A DNA stretch of 64,000 nt from Actinomycetota bacterium (GTDB taxonomy: Bacteria > Actinomycetota > Actinomycetes > S36-B12 > CAIYMF01). Location: NCBI GenBank assembly GCA_009697815.1, contig WLRQ01000005.1, positions 1 to 64,000 of the forward strand, written 5' to 3'. A model generated the notes under the pieces. It saw only the letters and a program-made list of their open reading frames with translations. It did no database searches and was not told where the DNA came from. Below are positions 15,695-25,061 of the stretch, one piece after another. Position numbers and translations under genes: made by a program. Numbering within the stretch: the first letter of the stretch is position 1; the number at the start of each line of letters is the position of its first letter.

Positions 15695-17908
15695 CTACGT
15701 GGCGGCGATCTCCACGAGTACGAGCCGCGAAGTGGTCCGTGTGTAGGCAACGTAAAGATCCCGCGTTCCCGAACCCGGGGTCGCGGCGATCGAGCCGGGA
15801 TTGACGACCAGTACGACGTCGAACTCGAGCCCCTTCGCCATCACCGGGGTCATGACCGCGACCTGACTGTCGACGGCGCTGTCGCCCACGCCCACGAGCC
15901 CAGGCAGCGCGGAGGTCAGCGCGTCCGACACCGCCACATGCTCGGTCGCCGCGGAGATGACCGCGACACGTCCTGAACCGATAGCCACGAGTTCGGAGCG
16001 CACCAATCCCCCGATGTCGCCGACACCCGACACCTCGACCCGGTGAGGCTCGTCGCCATCACGCGCTGACGTGACATCCGGCGCCGCGATCCCCGAGGCA
16101 CGCAGGTGAGCGGTCGCCAGGTCCATCACCGGACGGGGCGTGCGGTAGTTCACCGTCAACTCTTCCTTGGCCCAGCGGCCGGGCGCGATGGCGTCGAAGA
16201 GCGTCGCCCAGTCGGTGACCCCGGCCGGGCTGCCCGTCTGATTGATATCGCCCACGACCGTCATCGACCTCGATGGGCAACGTCGGACGACCACGCGCCA
16301 CGCCATGGGAGAGAGCTCCTGCGCCTCGTCGACCACGACGTGGCCGAAGATCCAACTGCGGTCAGAGTGGGCGTCGGCGACCGACGACCTCGAGCCCGCG
16401 CCGGCGTACCGCTCCATAAGTGTGTCGGCACTGACCATTCCTGAGCCGCTTGCCTGAGCCACATCACGGGCGTAGTCGAGTTCGTGAACACGCTCGCGCT
16501 CGGCCGCTGCCGCCGATGCTCGCGATGACTCATCATCGGCGCCGAGCAGTTCTGCGGCCTCGTCCAGGATCGGTACATCCCCCGTCTCCCAGGCGGAACC
16601 AGCAGGTCGCAGGAGCGCAGCCCGGTCTTCGGCAGTGAGCCATGGGGCAGCGGCGGAAAGTCGGGCCTCATCACTGAACAACCTCGCGACCAGTGCCTCG
16701 GCGGTCCACGGCATCCAGCACAGATTGATCTCGCGTCGCACGTCAACGGAATCACGGAGGTCCTCGATGAGACTCTCCTTGTACTCCTTCGGGTCGACGC
16801 TCGTCTTCTGCGCCAGCTGGGTCGCGAGCTTGTCGAGAACGTCGAGGACGAACTCGCGACGGGCCAGGTTGTGAGGCTTGCCCGATCGCCTCGCCCGTTC
16901 GACCGCCGACTCGACCATCCGAGGCGTCAGCACGAGCGCGACCCCGTCGACGCGAACCGTGGTACGGCGGCTTGGCACCCGCTCCAATGCGGCGACCGCG
17001 TTGCGCACCATCCGGGCCATGCGCACATCACCCTTGAGAGCCGCAGACGCACGAGACCGGTCCGGGATGGCGTCGACCCCCGGATAGAGCTGACCCTGCG
17101 TGGCGAGCACCGCACTTGATTCACCAAGCGAGGGAAGGACTTGCTCGATGTAGCGCAGGAACTGGCGGTTGGGCCCCACCACCAGGACACCTGCCTTCGC
17201 GATGCGCTCGCGGTGCGTATAGAGGAGGTACGCCGCGCGGTGAAGCGCCACCACCGTCTTGCCACACCCCGGAGCGCCCTGCACGACCAGGGTGCCCGCG
17301 AGCGGCGAACGGATGATGCGGTCTTGCTCGCCCTGGATCGTGGCAACGATGTCGCGCATTCGCCCGGTGCGGTGGGCACCCAACGCAGCCATGAGCGCGC
17401 CTCCACCCTGCACATCTCCTGCCTCGGGATGGGCCGCGAAGTCGAGGACGTCGTCCTCGAGGTGGGTGACCTCACGATCGGCGAGGGTCAGGTGTCGGCG
17501 CCTCGTCACGCCGAGCGGGTGGGCCGCCGTTGCGCGGTAGAACGGCTCAGCGGCCGGAGACCGCCAGTCGTAGAGGATCTGCTCCTGGTCATCGTCGGAG
17601 AGTCCGATACGGCCGATGTAGCGGGGCTGGTTATCCGCGAGATCCATGCGGCCGAAGACCAGCCGCTCTTGCGCGGCGCGCAGCACGATGAGGCGCTCGA
17701 CGTACATGGAGTCAAAGGCGTCGCGTTCGGAGAGTGCGCCCGGGGTGCCGGCGGTCGGCCCCCGACGCACCTTGTCGAGGCTGTCTTCGGTGCGGCGCAG
17801 AAGTGCGTCGAGCCGGTCATACCTGACAAGGACTTCCTGCTGCTCGGAGGCCAGTTCGTCCCCGCCAGGTGCGGACGGCGTGGCGGCACTCTCCGGTGAC
17901 CCGGGCAT
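15695..17908 (-). CDS. helD: HelD-like RNA polymerase-associated helicase (UvrD/Rep superfamily 1)
   Basis: A 737-residue SF1 ATPase. The order of parts fits actinobacterial HelD: an N-terminal coiled-coil arm (ELASEQQEVLVRYDRLDALL), a YIGRIGLSDDDQEQILYDWR strand region, Walker A GAPGCGKTVV, Walker B VVVDEAQELS, GDINQTGSP, and the C-terminal KGLEFDVVLVVNP and YVAYTRT motifs. HelD binds RNA polymerase and uses ATP to clear stalled or inhibitor-bound complexes. ATG 17908 is chosen, but the frame runs to 18085 and an ATG at 17989 is possible; none has a clear ribosome site. Confidence 0.85.
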   Translation of the reverse strand: MPGSPESAATPSAPGGDELASEQQEVLVRYDRLDALLRRTEDSLDKVRRGPTAGTPGALSERDAFDSMYVERLIVLRAAQERLVFGRMDLADNQPRYIGRIGLSDDDQEQILYDWRSPAAEPFYRATAAHPLGVTRRRHLTLADREVTHLEDDVLDFAAHPEAGDVQGGGALMAALGAHRTGRMRDIVATIQGEQDRIIRSPLAGTLVVQGAPGCGKTVVALHRAAYLLYTHRERIAKAGVLVVGPNRQFLRYIEQVLPSLGESSAVLATQGQLYPGVDAIPDRSRASAALKGDVRMARMVRNAVAALERVPSRRTTVRVDGVALVLTPRMVESAVERARRSGKPHNLARREFVLDVLDKLATQLAQKTSVDPKEYKESLIEDLRDSVDVRREINLCWMPWTAEALVARLFSDEARLSAAAPWLTAEDRAALLRPAGSAWETGDVPILDEAAELLGADDESSRASAAAAERERVHELDYARDVAQASGSGMVSADTLMERYAGAGSRSSVADAHSDRSWIFGHVVVDEAQELSPMAWRVVVRRCPSRSMTVVGDINQTGSPAGVTDWATLFDAIAPGRWAKEELTVNYRTPRPVMDLATAHLRASGIAAPDVTSARDGDEPHRVEVSGVGDIGGLVRSELVAIGSGRVAVISAATEHVAVSDALTSALPGLVGVGDSAVDSQVAVMTPVMAKGLEFDVVLVVNPGSIAATPGSGTRDLYVAYTRTTSRLVLVEIAAT

Positions 17909-18134
17909 CGGAGTCGGGGTCGGAACCTGACGGTCGGTGCTCAGCGTCGTGGTCCTTCCGGTGACATGAAGTGCGGCGTCGTGCGGCATCCCGAGAACGC
18001 CACGGGTGCCTCGCGCAGCCACTGACCGCAGTGCGACATCGACACTAGCGCGGTTCCTCGCCCCTCGGTCACCCCCGAGCGCCAAGGATTCCGAACGACG
18101 CCCTCACCCATTCGGAGCAGGGTGAGGTAGGACA

Positions 18135-18156
18135 CCTCAGGACCAGGATCCTGAGG
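18135..18156. promoter_or_regulatory. 8-bp palindrome upstream of the sortase-like gene
   Basis: CCTCAGGA and TCCTGAGG flank a 6-base spacer, 15 bases before the GTG start. It could be an operator or an mRNA hairpin; its role is not known. Confidence 0.3.
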
Positions 18157-18171
18157 GCCGAAACCCTTTGT

Positions 18172-18855
18172 GTGACACACCAACGGCACCTCACCCGTAC
18201 AGCGGTCTTCGCAACCGCCAGCATCCTCTTCGCCATCACGGCGACCACCTCGGCAGTCGCCTGGGGCGGGTCCAACGAGGCCGCTCCGGCACCCGCGGTG
18301 ACCGCCAGCGCAACCCCCAGCGCAGCCGTAGTCACGCCGGCCACGCGGCCCGCCGTCGCTCCCGCGCCCAGCGCCACCGCCACCCCGACCGCCACGAGCA
18401 TCCCCACCGCGAAGCCCACCGCGACCCCGGTCGCGAAGCCCGTCGCAAAGCCGGTGGCGAAGCCCGTCGCAAAGCCCATGGCGAAGCCCGTCGCGAAGCC
18501 CACCGCCACCCCCCAGCCGGCACGTGCCACGATCAACAAGGGCATCACGATCTCGAGCTACGTGGACGCACCAAAGTCGCAGAAGGCCATCGACTCGTGC
18601 AAGCTCGTGCTCTGGACGCGCAGTCCGCTCTGGCTCGCGGCGCACAACTGGTGCGGCTACCAGTGGCTCGCGACCGTGCCCACCGGCAAGACCGTCACGG
18701 TCACCACTGGCCCCGCGGCCGGCAAGTACATCGTCACCGGCCACCTGGCCCTGAACCGGCAGTCCGGCACGCTCCCCGCGGTGGACGCTGACCTCGTGCT
18801 CCAGACCTGCGTCGGCTCGGGCACCGGTCTCACCCTGCTGCACCGCGTCGACTAA
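18172..18855 (+). CDS. Secreted sortase-like protein with AKPV repeat linker
   Basis: A 227-residue exported protein starting at GTG 18172. It has a signal peptide (AVFATASILFAITATTSAVA), a Pro/Ala/Thr linker containing six near-identical VAKP units, then a compact domain of about 110 residues. That domain shows sortase landmarks in order: a His in LAAHNWCG, the TC of VLQTCVG, and an Arg in LLHRVD, matching the His-Cys-Arg triad layout of small class E/F-type sortases. The usual AGH is AAH and the spacing after TC is short. There is no C-terminal anchor. It may be a secreted transpeptidase or a degenerate relative; the assignment is from motif layout only. Confidence 0.55.
   Translation: MTHQRHLTRTAVFATASILFAITATTSAVAWGGSNEAAPAPAVTASATPSAAVVTPATRPAVAPAPSATATPTATSIPTAKPTATPVAKPVAKPVAKPVAKPMAKPVAKPTATPQPARATINKGITISSYVDAPKSQKAIDSCKLVLWTRSPLWLAAHNWCGYQWLATVPTGKTVTVTTGPAAGKYIVTGHLALNRQSGTLPAVDADLVLQTCVGSGTGLTLLHRVD
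18430..18501 (+). repeat. Six 12-bp tandem repeats encoding VAKP
   Basis: Six in-frame copies of GTCGCGAAGCCC with a few third-position changes (one copy starts ATG) code for the repeated VAKP/MAKP linker of the secreted protein. Confidence 0.9.
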
Positions 18856-18972
18856 GGGCACACCGGACGCCAGGGTCGACCCCGCACCAAGCCGTTAGGC
18901 CTTGCACGCTCCCCGCCCGGCCCTCGTGTGTCACTGTGAAGGTCATCAGACCCATCAGGACTAGGGGGGGCC

Positions 18973-20676
18973 GTGCGCGGTTTACCCGTCGTACTGCGCG
19001 ACTACACGCGATCCTGGCTTCGACCCGATCTGATCGCTGGCATCACGTTGGCGGCTGTCGCCATCCCTGAGGTGATGGGCTACACCTCCATCTCGCAGAC
19101 CCCAATCGTCACGGGCCTCTACACGTTGATCATCCCGACGGTGGTGTTCGCACTCATCGGATCAAGTCGCCTTCTCGTCGTTGGCGCCGACTCCGCGACA
19201 GCGGCGGTGCTCGCCGCCGGGATCGCAGCACTCGGTATCTCCGGCCTACTTCCCGCCACCGAACAGTGGACTGCCTGGGCAGGACTCGTGGCGCTGACCA
19301 CGGGGGCAATGCTTGTCATCGCGCGGCTGCTTAGGCTGGGGTTCATCGGCGACTTCCTCTCGGCGTCCGTCCTCATCGGATTCCTTACCGGCGTAGGACT
19401 CCAAGTGCTATCGGGCCAGCTCCCCAGCATGCTCGGCATTCCCGAGGGGTCGGGCAGTTGGCTGGAGAAGCAGTGGCACCTGTTCACCCACCTCGGCAGC
19501 ACGACACCGTGGACTCTCTCCTTTTCAGGCGGCACTCTTGCGATCGTGCTCGCCTGCCGGCGTTGGGCCCCGCGCGTTCCAGGGGCACTGATCGCCGTCG
19601 TCCTGTGCATCCTGATCAGCGCCGCTGCGGACGCGTCCTCGCACGGTGTTCAGGTCATCGGAGAGATGACCGGCGGCTTCCCACCGCTCGGCCTGCCAGA
19701 GGGGCTGTCATGGGGTGACGTACCGAAGGTCGTCAGCATCTCGTTGTCGTGCGTCGTCCTCATCCTCGCCCAGAGCACGGCCACCGCCCGCGGCTTCGCC
19801 CAAAAGATGGGCCAACGGGTGGACGTAAATCGCGACATCGCGGGCCTCGCGGCCGCCAACGTCGCTGCCGGTCTCAGCGGAACGTTCGTGGTGAACGCAA
19901 GCCCCACCAAGACGCAGATCCTCGACGAGCAGGGCGGGAAGAGCCAAATCGCGAATATCGCGATGGCAGCAGTGGCGTTGATCGTCACGATGTTCGCAAC
20001 CGCCGCGCTTGCCCCCATGCCCAAGGCCGTACTGGGCGCGATCGTCTTCCTCATCGGCTGGGGGCTCGTCGATCTCCTCGGCCTGGGCAGAATCCGCGTG
20101 CGTGCCCCACTCGAATTCGCGATCGCGCTCGTGACTGCCGTGGTCGTCTGTGCCATCGGGGTTGAGGAGGGAATCATCCTCGCGGCTGTCCTGTCGATCC
20201 TCCAGCTCGTGAGCAGGCAGTACCGCCCCTCGAACTTCGTGGTAGGCGTCGACGCGAAGGGCCAGCCGACCTACCGCAAGGCGGAGCCCGGCCTGCAGAG
20301 TCAGCCGGGGTTGATCGTCTTTCGCTACGACGCCGAGTTGTTCTACGCCAATGCAAACAGGTTCACCGACGACGTCGCCGGGCTCGTGGAATCGGCGCCT
20401 GACCCCGTCCGCTGGCTCGTTCTCGACTGCTCAGCGATCGAGGATGTCGACTACTCCGCCGGGATTGCCCTGAATCATCTGGTGGACTACGTGCACGCCA
20501 AAGGTGCGCACTTCGCCGTCGCCCGCGCCGACGCCGAATTGCTGAGCACCCTGGAGATCATGGGCACTCTCGACAAGTTCGGCCGGGACCACGTGTTCGG
20601 CAACCTGACCGATGCGTTCGACGCCTACCGCCTCGACCCCTCACCACGCTCCGGTACCCCCGGGCCCAGCGGATGA
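18973..20676 (+). CDS. SulP-family anion transporter with STAS domain
   Basis: A 567-residue inner-membrane transporter starting at GTG 18973 with a G-rich ribosome site. About ten to twelve membrane spans follow the SulP signature DLIAGITLAAVAIPEVMGYTS. The C-terminal 130 residues are a cytoplasmic STAS domain (IVFRYDAELFYANANRF, then WLVLDCSAIEDVDYSAGIAL). SulP proteins carry sulfate, bicarbonate or other anions, often with proton or sodium; the substrate here cannot be fixed. No carbonic anhydrase or sulfur gene is adjacent. Confidence 0.9.
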   Translation: MRGLPVVLRDYTRSWLRPDLIAGITLAAVAIPEVMGYTSISQTPIVTGLYTLIIPTVVFALIGSSRLLVVGADSATAAVLAAGIAALGISGLLPATEQWTAWAGLVALTTGAMLVIARLLRLGFIGDFLSASVLIGFLTGVGLQVLSGQLPSMLGIPEGSGSWLEKQWHLFTHLGSTTPWTLSFSGGTLAIVLACRRWAPRVPGALIAVVLCILISAAADASSHGVQVIGEMTGGFPPLGLPEGLSWGDVPKVVSISLSCVVLILAQSTATARGFAQKMGQRVDVNRDIAGLAAANVAAGLSGTFVVNASPTKTQILDEQGGKSQIANIAMAAVALIVTMFATAALAPMPKAVLGAIVFLIGWGLVDLLGLGRIRVRAPLEFAIALVTAVVVCAIGVEEGIILAAVLSILQLVSRQYRPSNFVVGVDAKGQPTYRKAEPGLQSQPGLIVFRYDAELFYANANRFTDDVAGLVESAPDPVRWLVLDCSAIEDVDYSAGIALNHLVDYVHAKGAHFAVARADAELLSTLEIMGTLDKFGRDHVFGNLTDAFDAYRLDPSPRSGTPGPSG

Positions 20677-20743
20677 CACCCGTCACGCGCCGGTGCGGGC
20701 GCAAATCTCGCGATAGTGCACCGACACTGGCTAACGTCTGTCC

Positions 20744-22144
20744 ATGCCCCGCGCCAGTCTCGCCTCCCCGCCGACGTACGTGTCGTATGCGAACGCCGTT
20801 GACACACTGAAGGCCGGCTACGCCGCAATCCCGGCCGGCTCACCCGTGCGCCTGGCCAAACGCACCTCGAACCTGTTCCGCGGCCGCACACCCACCGAGA
20901 CGCCAGGGCTGGACGTCTCAGCTTTCAGCGGGGTACTCGAGGTCGACACTGACGCGCGCACCGCCGACGTCCTGGGGATGACCACTTACGAGGACCTCGT
21001 CGCCGCCACTTTGCCGCATGGTCTGGTGCCGCTGTGCGTGCCGCAGCTGCGGACGATCACCCTGGGCGGCGCCGTCACGGGGCTGGGGATTGAGAGTGCC
21101 AGCTGGCGCAACGGCTGCCCCCATGAGTCGGTCATCGAGCTCGACATCCTCACGGGCGATGGTCGCGTCGTCACCGCCACGGCCACTAATGAACATTCCG
21201 ATCTCTTCGCCGGATTCCCCAACTCCTACGGCTCCCTGGGATACGCCCTTCGCCTGAAGATCGAGCTCGAGCCCGTGACGAAGTACATGGCATTGCGTCA
21301 CGTGCCGTGCGGCGACGCCGAAAGCCTTGCGTCAGCCATCGCCGAGGTGACCCGCGACGGTTTCTACGCAGGCGAGCGCGTCGACTACATCGACGGCACA
21401 GTCTTCTCCGACTCGGAGTCCTACCTCACGCTGGCGTCCTACACGGACGACCCCAACCAGGCACCGAGCGATTACACCGGCAACCAGATCTACTACCGAT
21501 CGATCCGGTCGCGACACAGCGACGTGCTGTCGATGCTCGACTACCTGTGGCGCTGGGACACCGACTGGTTCTGGTGCTCGCGTGCGTTCGGTGCACAGCG
21601 CCCGTTGATCCGCCGGCTCTGGCCCAAGCACCTGCTTCGTTCGGACGTCTACTGGAAGCTCGTCGCCCTCGACAGGCGCACCTCGTTCTCTGCCCGACTC
21701 GGCGCGGCACGTCGTCAGCCTCCGCGCGAACAGGTGGTACAGGACATCGAGGTGCCGGTGGAGGCACTCCCTGAGTTCCTCGAGTTCTTCCACCGCGAGG
21801 TGGGGATCGAGCCAGTGTGGGTATGTCCGCTGCGCCAGCGCGACAGTTCCGCGCGCTGGCCGCTCTACGAGCTCGACCCGGCCACCACGTATGTCAACGT
21901 CGGCTTCTGGTCGACGGTGGCCGTTCCGCCCGGCGTCGACCCGGCCGAGGGGCGGGTGAACAGACGGATCGAAGAGGTCGTCACAGCACTTGGAGGCCGC
22001 AAGTCGCTGTACTCCACCGCTTTCTATGATCGCGAGGAGTTCGCTCGGCTCTACGGTGGCGACACCTACAATCATCTGCGCTCGACGTACGACCCCGAGG
22101 GCAGGCTCTCGGACATGTGGACCAAGACAGTGCGCAGCGGCTGA
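20744..22144 (+). CDS. tmsA: FAD-dependent oxidoreductase, likely reductase of 10-methyl fatty acid synthesis
   Basis: A 466-residue FAD-binding protein of the PCMH/VAO (DIMINUTO-like) type. The FAD-binding part is LCVPQLRTITLGGAVTGLGIESASWRNG, followed by ELDILTGDG and the C-terminal FYDREEFARLYGGDTYNHLRSTYDPEGRL. Directly downstream is a CFA-synthase-type methyltransferase. This pair is the known actinobacterial arrangement (tmsA/tmsB, also bfaA/bfaB) in which the methyltransferase makes a 10-methylene fatty acyl chain and the FAD enzyme reduces it to a 10-methyl branch, as in tuberculostearic acid. The assignment is strong by context; the symbol follows that naming. Confidence 0.8.
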   Translation: MPRASLASPPTYVSYANAVDTLKAGYAAIPAGSPVRLAKRTSNLFRGRTPTETPGLDVSAFSGVLEVDTDARTADVLGMTTYEDLVAATLPHGLVPLCVPQLRTITLGGAVTGLGIESASWRNGCPHESVIELDILTGDGRVVTATATNEHSDLFAGFPNSYGSLGYALRLKIELEPVTKYMALRHVPCGDAESLASAIAEVTRDGFYAGERVDYIDGTVFSDSESYLTLASYTDDPNQAPSDYTGNQIYYRSIRSRHSDVLSMLDYLWRWDTDWFWCSRAFGAQRPLIRRLWPKHLLRSDVYWKLVALDRRTSFSARLGAARRQPPREQVVQDIEVPVEALPEFLEFFHREVGIEPVWVCPLRQRDSSARWPLYELDPATTYVNVGFWSTVAVPPGVDPAEGRVNRRIEEVVTALGGRKSLYSTAFYDREEFARLYGGDTYNHLRSTYDPEGRLSDMWTKTVRSG

Positions 22145-22166
22145 CCGCCACTGCCGAAATCAGGGG

Positions 22167-23417
22167 ATGACGACTTTGAAGATCGCAGACGTTCTCGCAC
22201 TCGTGCTCGGTCCCGAGTGCGCGGTTGAGATCACGGCATACGACGGCAGCCAGCACGGTGAGCCCGGTTCCGACGTTCGCCTCGACATCCGATCCCCGCG
22301 CGCGATGTCGATGCTCGTCTCCGCGCCCGGACAGCTGGGCCTGGCACGGGCCTATGTCGCCGGTGAGATTGAGGCACACGGGGATCTCTACACCGTCATG
22401 GATCGCCTCGCCGGCGCGGGCCTTCCCGAGCTCTCGGTCGCCGAGCGGGCACGGCTCTACCGCACCATGGCGCCCTTCGTTATTCGCCGCGTGCCCCCTC
22501 CCCCGGAAGAGGTTCGGCTCGGCGGGTCACGACACTCCAAGCGTCGCGACGCCGATGCGATCTCCCACCACTACGACGTCAGCAACACGTTCTACCGCTG
22601 GGTGCTCGGCCCGTCGATGGCCTACACCTGCGCGGTGTTCCCCGAGGCGGACGCCACCCTCGAGGAAGCCCAGGCCGAGAAGTTCGACCTCGTGTGCCGC
22701 AAGCTCGGATTGCAGGCAGGGCAGCGACTCCTCGACATCGGCTGCGGCTGGGGTGGCCTCGTCGTGCACGCAAGCAAGCACTACGGCGTCCGCGCAATCG
22801 GCGTCACCCTCTCGGAGCGTCAAGCATCCTGGGGCCGCGCGGCCATCGAACGCGAGGGGCTCAGCGCACTTGCCGAGGTGCGCCATCAGGACTACCGCGA
22901 CGTCCTCGAATCCGGCTTCGACGCCATCTCCTCTATCGGGCTCACCGAGCACATCGGGCTTGCCAACTACCCCAGCTACTTCGGGTTCATCAAGTCCCGG
23001 CTCAAGCCCACCGGTCGCCTTCTCAACCACTGCATCACGCGCACCGACACCAGTTCGCGCACGATGTACAAGAACGGCTTCATCAACCGCTACGTGTTCC
23101 CCGACGGCGAGCTCGTGCCCGCGGGACGCATCGTGTCCGCGATCGAGGATCAAGGGCTCGAGGTCCGCCACGAGGAGAACCTGCGCGAGCACTACGCCCT
23201 CACGCTCGCGGCATGGTCGCGCAACCTCGACGAGCACTGGGACGAAGCCGTCGCCGAGGTCGGCATGGGCAGGGCCCGTGTGTGGCGTCTATACCTCGCA
23301 GCCTCACGTATGGGCTTCGCCCGCAACATGATCCAGCTTCACCAGGTTCTCGCGGTGTCACCCGACGAGAACGGCTTCTCCGGCGTACCTCTGCGTCTCA
23401 AGTTCGACACCGCCTGA
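22167..23417 (+). CDS. tmsB: SAM-dependent fatty acid methyltransferase (cyclopropane synthase family)
   Basis: A 416-residue member of the CFA/mycolate methyltransferase family. Visible are HYDVSNTFYRWVLGPSMAYTCAVF, the SAM motif LLDIGCGWGGLVVHAS, the bicarbonate-site Glu region in SSIGLTEHIG, and the C-terminal YALTLAAWSRNLDEHWDEA. It should methylate the double bond of oleoyl phospholipid to the 10-methylene product reduced by the preceding enzyme. The gap is only 22 bases. AGGGG touches the ATG at 22167 but stands 9 bases before an in-frame TTG at 22176, so the real start may be the TTG. Confidence 0.85.
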   Translation: MTTLKIADVLALVLGPECAVEITAYDGSQHGEPGSDVRLDIRSPRAMSMLVSAPGQLGLARAYVAGEIEAHGDLYTVMDRLAGAGLPELSVAERARLYRTMAPFVIRRVPPPPEEVRLGGSRHSKRRDADAISHHYDVSNTFYRWVLGPSMAYTCAVFPEADATLEEAQAEKFDLVCRKLGLQAGQRLLDIGCGWGGLVVHASKHYGVRAIGVTLSERQASWGRAAIEREGLSALAEVRHQDYRDVLESGFDAISSIGLTEHIGLANYPSYFGFIKSRLKPTGRLLNHCITRTDTSSRTMYKNGFINRYVFPDGELVPAGRIVSAIEDQGLEVRHEENLREHYALTLAAWSRNLDEHWDEAVAEVGMGRARVWRLYLAASRMGFARNMIQLHQVLAVSPDENGFSGVPLRLKFDTA

Positions 23418-23443
23418 CCACACGCACCGGCCCAACGAAAGTG

Positions 23444-24094
23444 TCAGACGCGAAGGCGGGCGACGTAGATGCTCGAGGACCAGATCCGCTCGAGCTTCAC
23501 GCGCTGCCCCGGGTAGGGCGCATGCCACACGCGGTTGCCGCCTGCGTAGATGCCCACATGGTAGACGTGGCCGTTCTTGGAGTGGAAGTAGACGAGGTCA
23601 CCGGGCAAGGCCTGTGATCGGGAGATCTTGATCATCGAGCCGTACTGGCCACTCGAGACGCGGGGCAGGTGCACGCCGATCATGGAGAAGACGTAACGCG
23701 TGTAGCCCGAGCAATCGAAGCCCCTACCCGGGGTGGAGCCACCGGCGACGTAGCGGACACCGCGGTACCGCGACGCGATCGCCACGATGACCTTCCCGCG
23801 GATGAGCGCGCTGCGCATCACCGAGCGAGACAGCGCCACACGTCCGGATCGAGACACCGCCGGAACAGCGAGGCCTGCGACCCGTGTCGGGGCAACCCTC
23901 ACGGGCACCGCCGAAGGTCGGGCACCGCCAGTGGATGCCAACGGCTCGGGGGCCGCGGCAGGGGCGAACGACTCGAGGACAAAGGCAGGTGCGCTCAACG
24001 GCAGGGTCGCCGCCTCCGACGTTGATGTCGGGACGAGGAAAGCCATCAGAGCAAAGGCCACAAGCACGCCGAAGCGCGCGCGAACAGACGTCAC
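23444..24094 (-). CDS. NlpC/P60 peptidoglycan hydrolase (C40 peptidase), riboswitch-controlled
   Basis: A 216-residue exported protein starting at GTG 24094 with GGAGGA 4 bases ahead. A signal peptide (FGVLVAFALMAFLVPTSTSEAA) is followed by an Ala/Pro-rich linker and a C-terminal NlpC/P60 domain: nucleophile C128 in FDCSGYTRYVF, catalytic H179 in YHVGIYAG, and WHAPYPG near the end. It should cut peptide bonds of peptidoglycan outside the membrane. The leader directly upstream is a ydaO-type c-di-AMP riboswitch, so expression is expected to fall when c-di-AMP is high. The frame extends to 24283 through the riboswitch, but that part is leader RNA. Confidence 0.9.
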   Translation of the reverse strand: MTSVRARFGVLVAFALMAFLVPTSTSEAATLPLSAPAFVLESFAPAAAPEPLASTGGARPSAVPVRVAPTRVAGLAVPAVSRSGRVALSRSVMRSALIRGKVIVAIASRYRGVRYVAGGSTPGRGFDCSGYTRYVFSMIGVHLPRVSSGQYGSMIKISRSQALPGDLVYFHSKNGHVYHVGIYAGGNRVWHAPYPGQRVKLERIWSSSIYVARLRV

Positions 24095-24105
24095 AGATCC
24101 TCCAC

Positions 24106-24267
24106 GACGCCTGCGAGGTGAGCTGTCGGGTTCGGACCGGGAGTTGGCCCGGCCGGTCGTGAGACCGGCTTCACCCCGAGGACTCGCCTTGTCGGCGGGC
24201 CCGGTAATGGGTCCCCCGCTCCTGCCAATGGATAACATTTTCACCAGGGGTGGCAGGACTCGGCGTC
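24106..24267 (-). ncRNA. ydaO/yuaA riboswitch (c-di-AMP)
   Basis: On the minus strand the 162-base leader opens with GACGCCGAGTCCTGCC, continues with GGGGGACCCATTACCGGG and CGGGGTGAAGCCGGT, and ends with GAACCCGACAGCTCACCTCG then CAGGCGTC. These are the conserved blocks of the ydaO-yuaA class as found before rpfA-type cell wall hydrolase genes in actinobacteria. The closing P1 stem is GACGCC (24267-24262) with GGCGTC (24111-24106). The 3' strand of P1 lies 5 bases before the GGAGGA ribosome site of the NlpC/P60 gene. Confidence 0.93.
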
Positions 24268-24377
24268 CACCGGTGACCCCCACCAGGACGGCAGGATGTT
24301 CTCCACGCTATGGCATGGAGCGTCCCGATGTCACAAATCCAGAAGAGTCAATCAGACATATGTCGGTATTTGTGTGG

Positions 24378-25061
24378 TCAGCCCTTGCTCACGAAGACAT
24401 GGGAGGCCGTCACGGAGTCGAGCTCGGCGTACTCACCAGCACTACCCACAAGAACGCCGCCCGGCGACGCGAACACCGTGACCGTCGCGCCCGGCAGCGC
24501 TCCGGCGCGGCGCATCGAACGCATGAGCGCTGCATCATTCTGAATCGGCTCGCCGATGCGCACGACGGTGACGCGAGTGGACGCCTCGCCCACCACCTTG
24601 TCGAGCGTGGTCAGCCCGGTGAGGTCGGAGAACGTGGCGGCTTCGTCGAGCTCGGCCAGGCCCGGAATCGGGTTTCCGTAGGGCGACACCGTGGGGTGGC
24701 CAAGGATCTCGAGAATCCGGCGCTCGACGTTTTCGCTCATCACGTGCTCCCAGCGGCAGGCTTCCGCGTGCACGTCCTCCCAGGGCAGCCCAATCACCTC
24801 GACGAGCAAGCACTCGGCGAGGCGGTGCTTACGCATCACCCTCGTGGCCATGGTGCGTCCGTCAGCACTGAGCTCGAGATGGCGATCTCCCTCAACCGCC
24901 ACAAGACCATCGCGCTCCATGCGCGCGACAGTCTGCGACACGGTTGGGCCTGACTGTCCGAGCCGCTCTGCGATACGGGCCCGGAGCGGGACTATGCCTT
25001 CCTCCTCGAGCTCGAAGATCGTGCGGAGGTACATCTCCGTGGTGTCGATGAGATCAGTCAC
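24378..25061 (-). CDS. DtxR/MntR-family metal-dependent transcription regulator
   Basis: A 227-residue regulator. The N-terminal winged helix is [20 protein letters not shown]...[25 protein letters not shown], then the dimer and metal-binding domain with [33 protein letters not shown], and a C-terminal SH3-like FeoA domain ([17 protein letters not shown]). The residues C, E and H in [10 protein letters not shown] correspond to the DtxR/IdeR metal site with Cys at the ancillary position, favouring iron (IdeR-like). GTG 25061 is chosen because AAGGA lies upstream and the family normally begins [12 protein letters not shown]. It is divergent from the photolyase gene. Confidence 0.9.
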   Translation of the reverse strand: MTDLIDTTEMYLRTIFELEEEGIVPLRARIAERLGQSGPTVSQTVARMERDGLVAVEGDRHLELSADGRTMATRVMRKHRLAECLLVEVIGLPWEDVHAEACRWEHVMSENVERRILEILGHPTVSPYGNPIPGLAELDEAATFSDLTGLTTLDKVVGEASTRVTVVRIGEPIQNDAALMRSMRRAGALPGATVTVFASPGGVLVGSAGEYAELDSVTASHVFVSKG

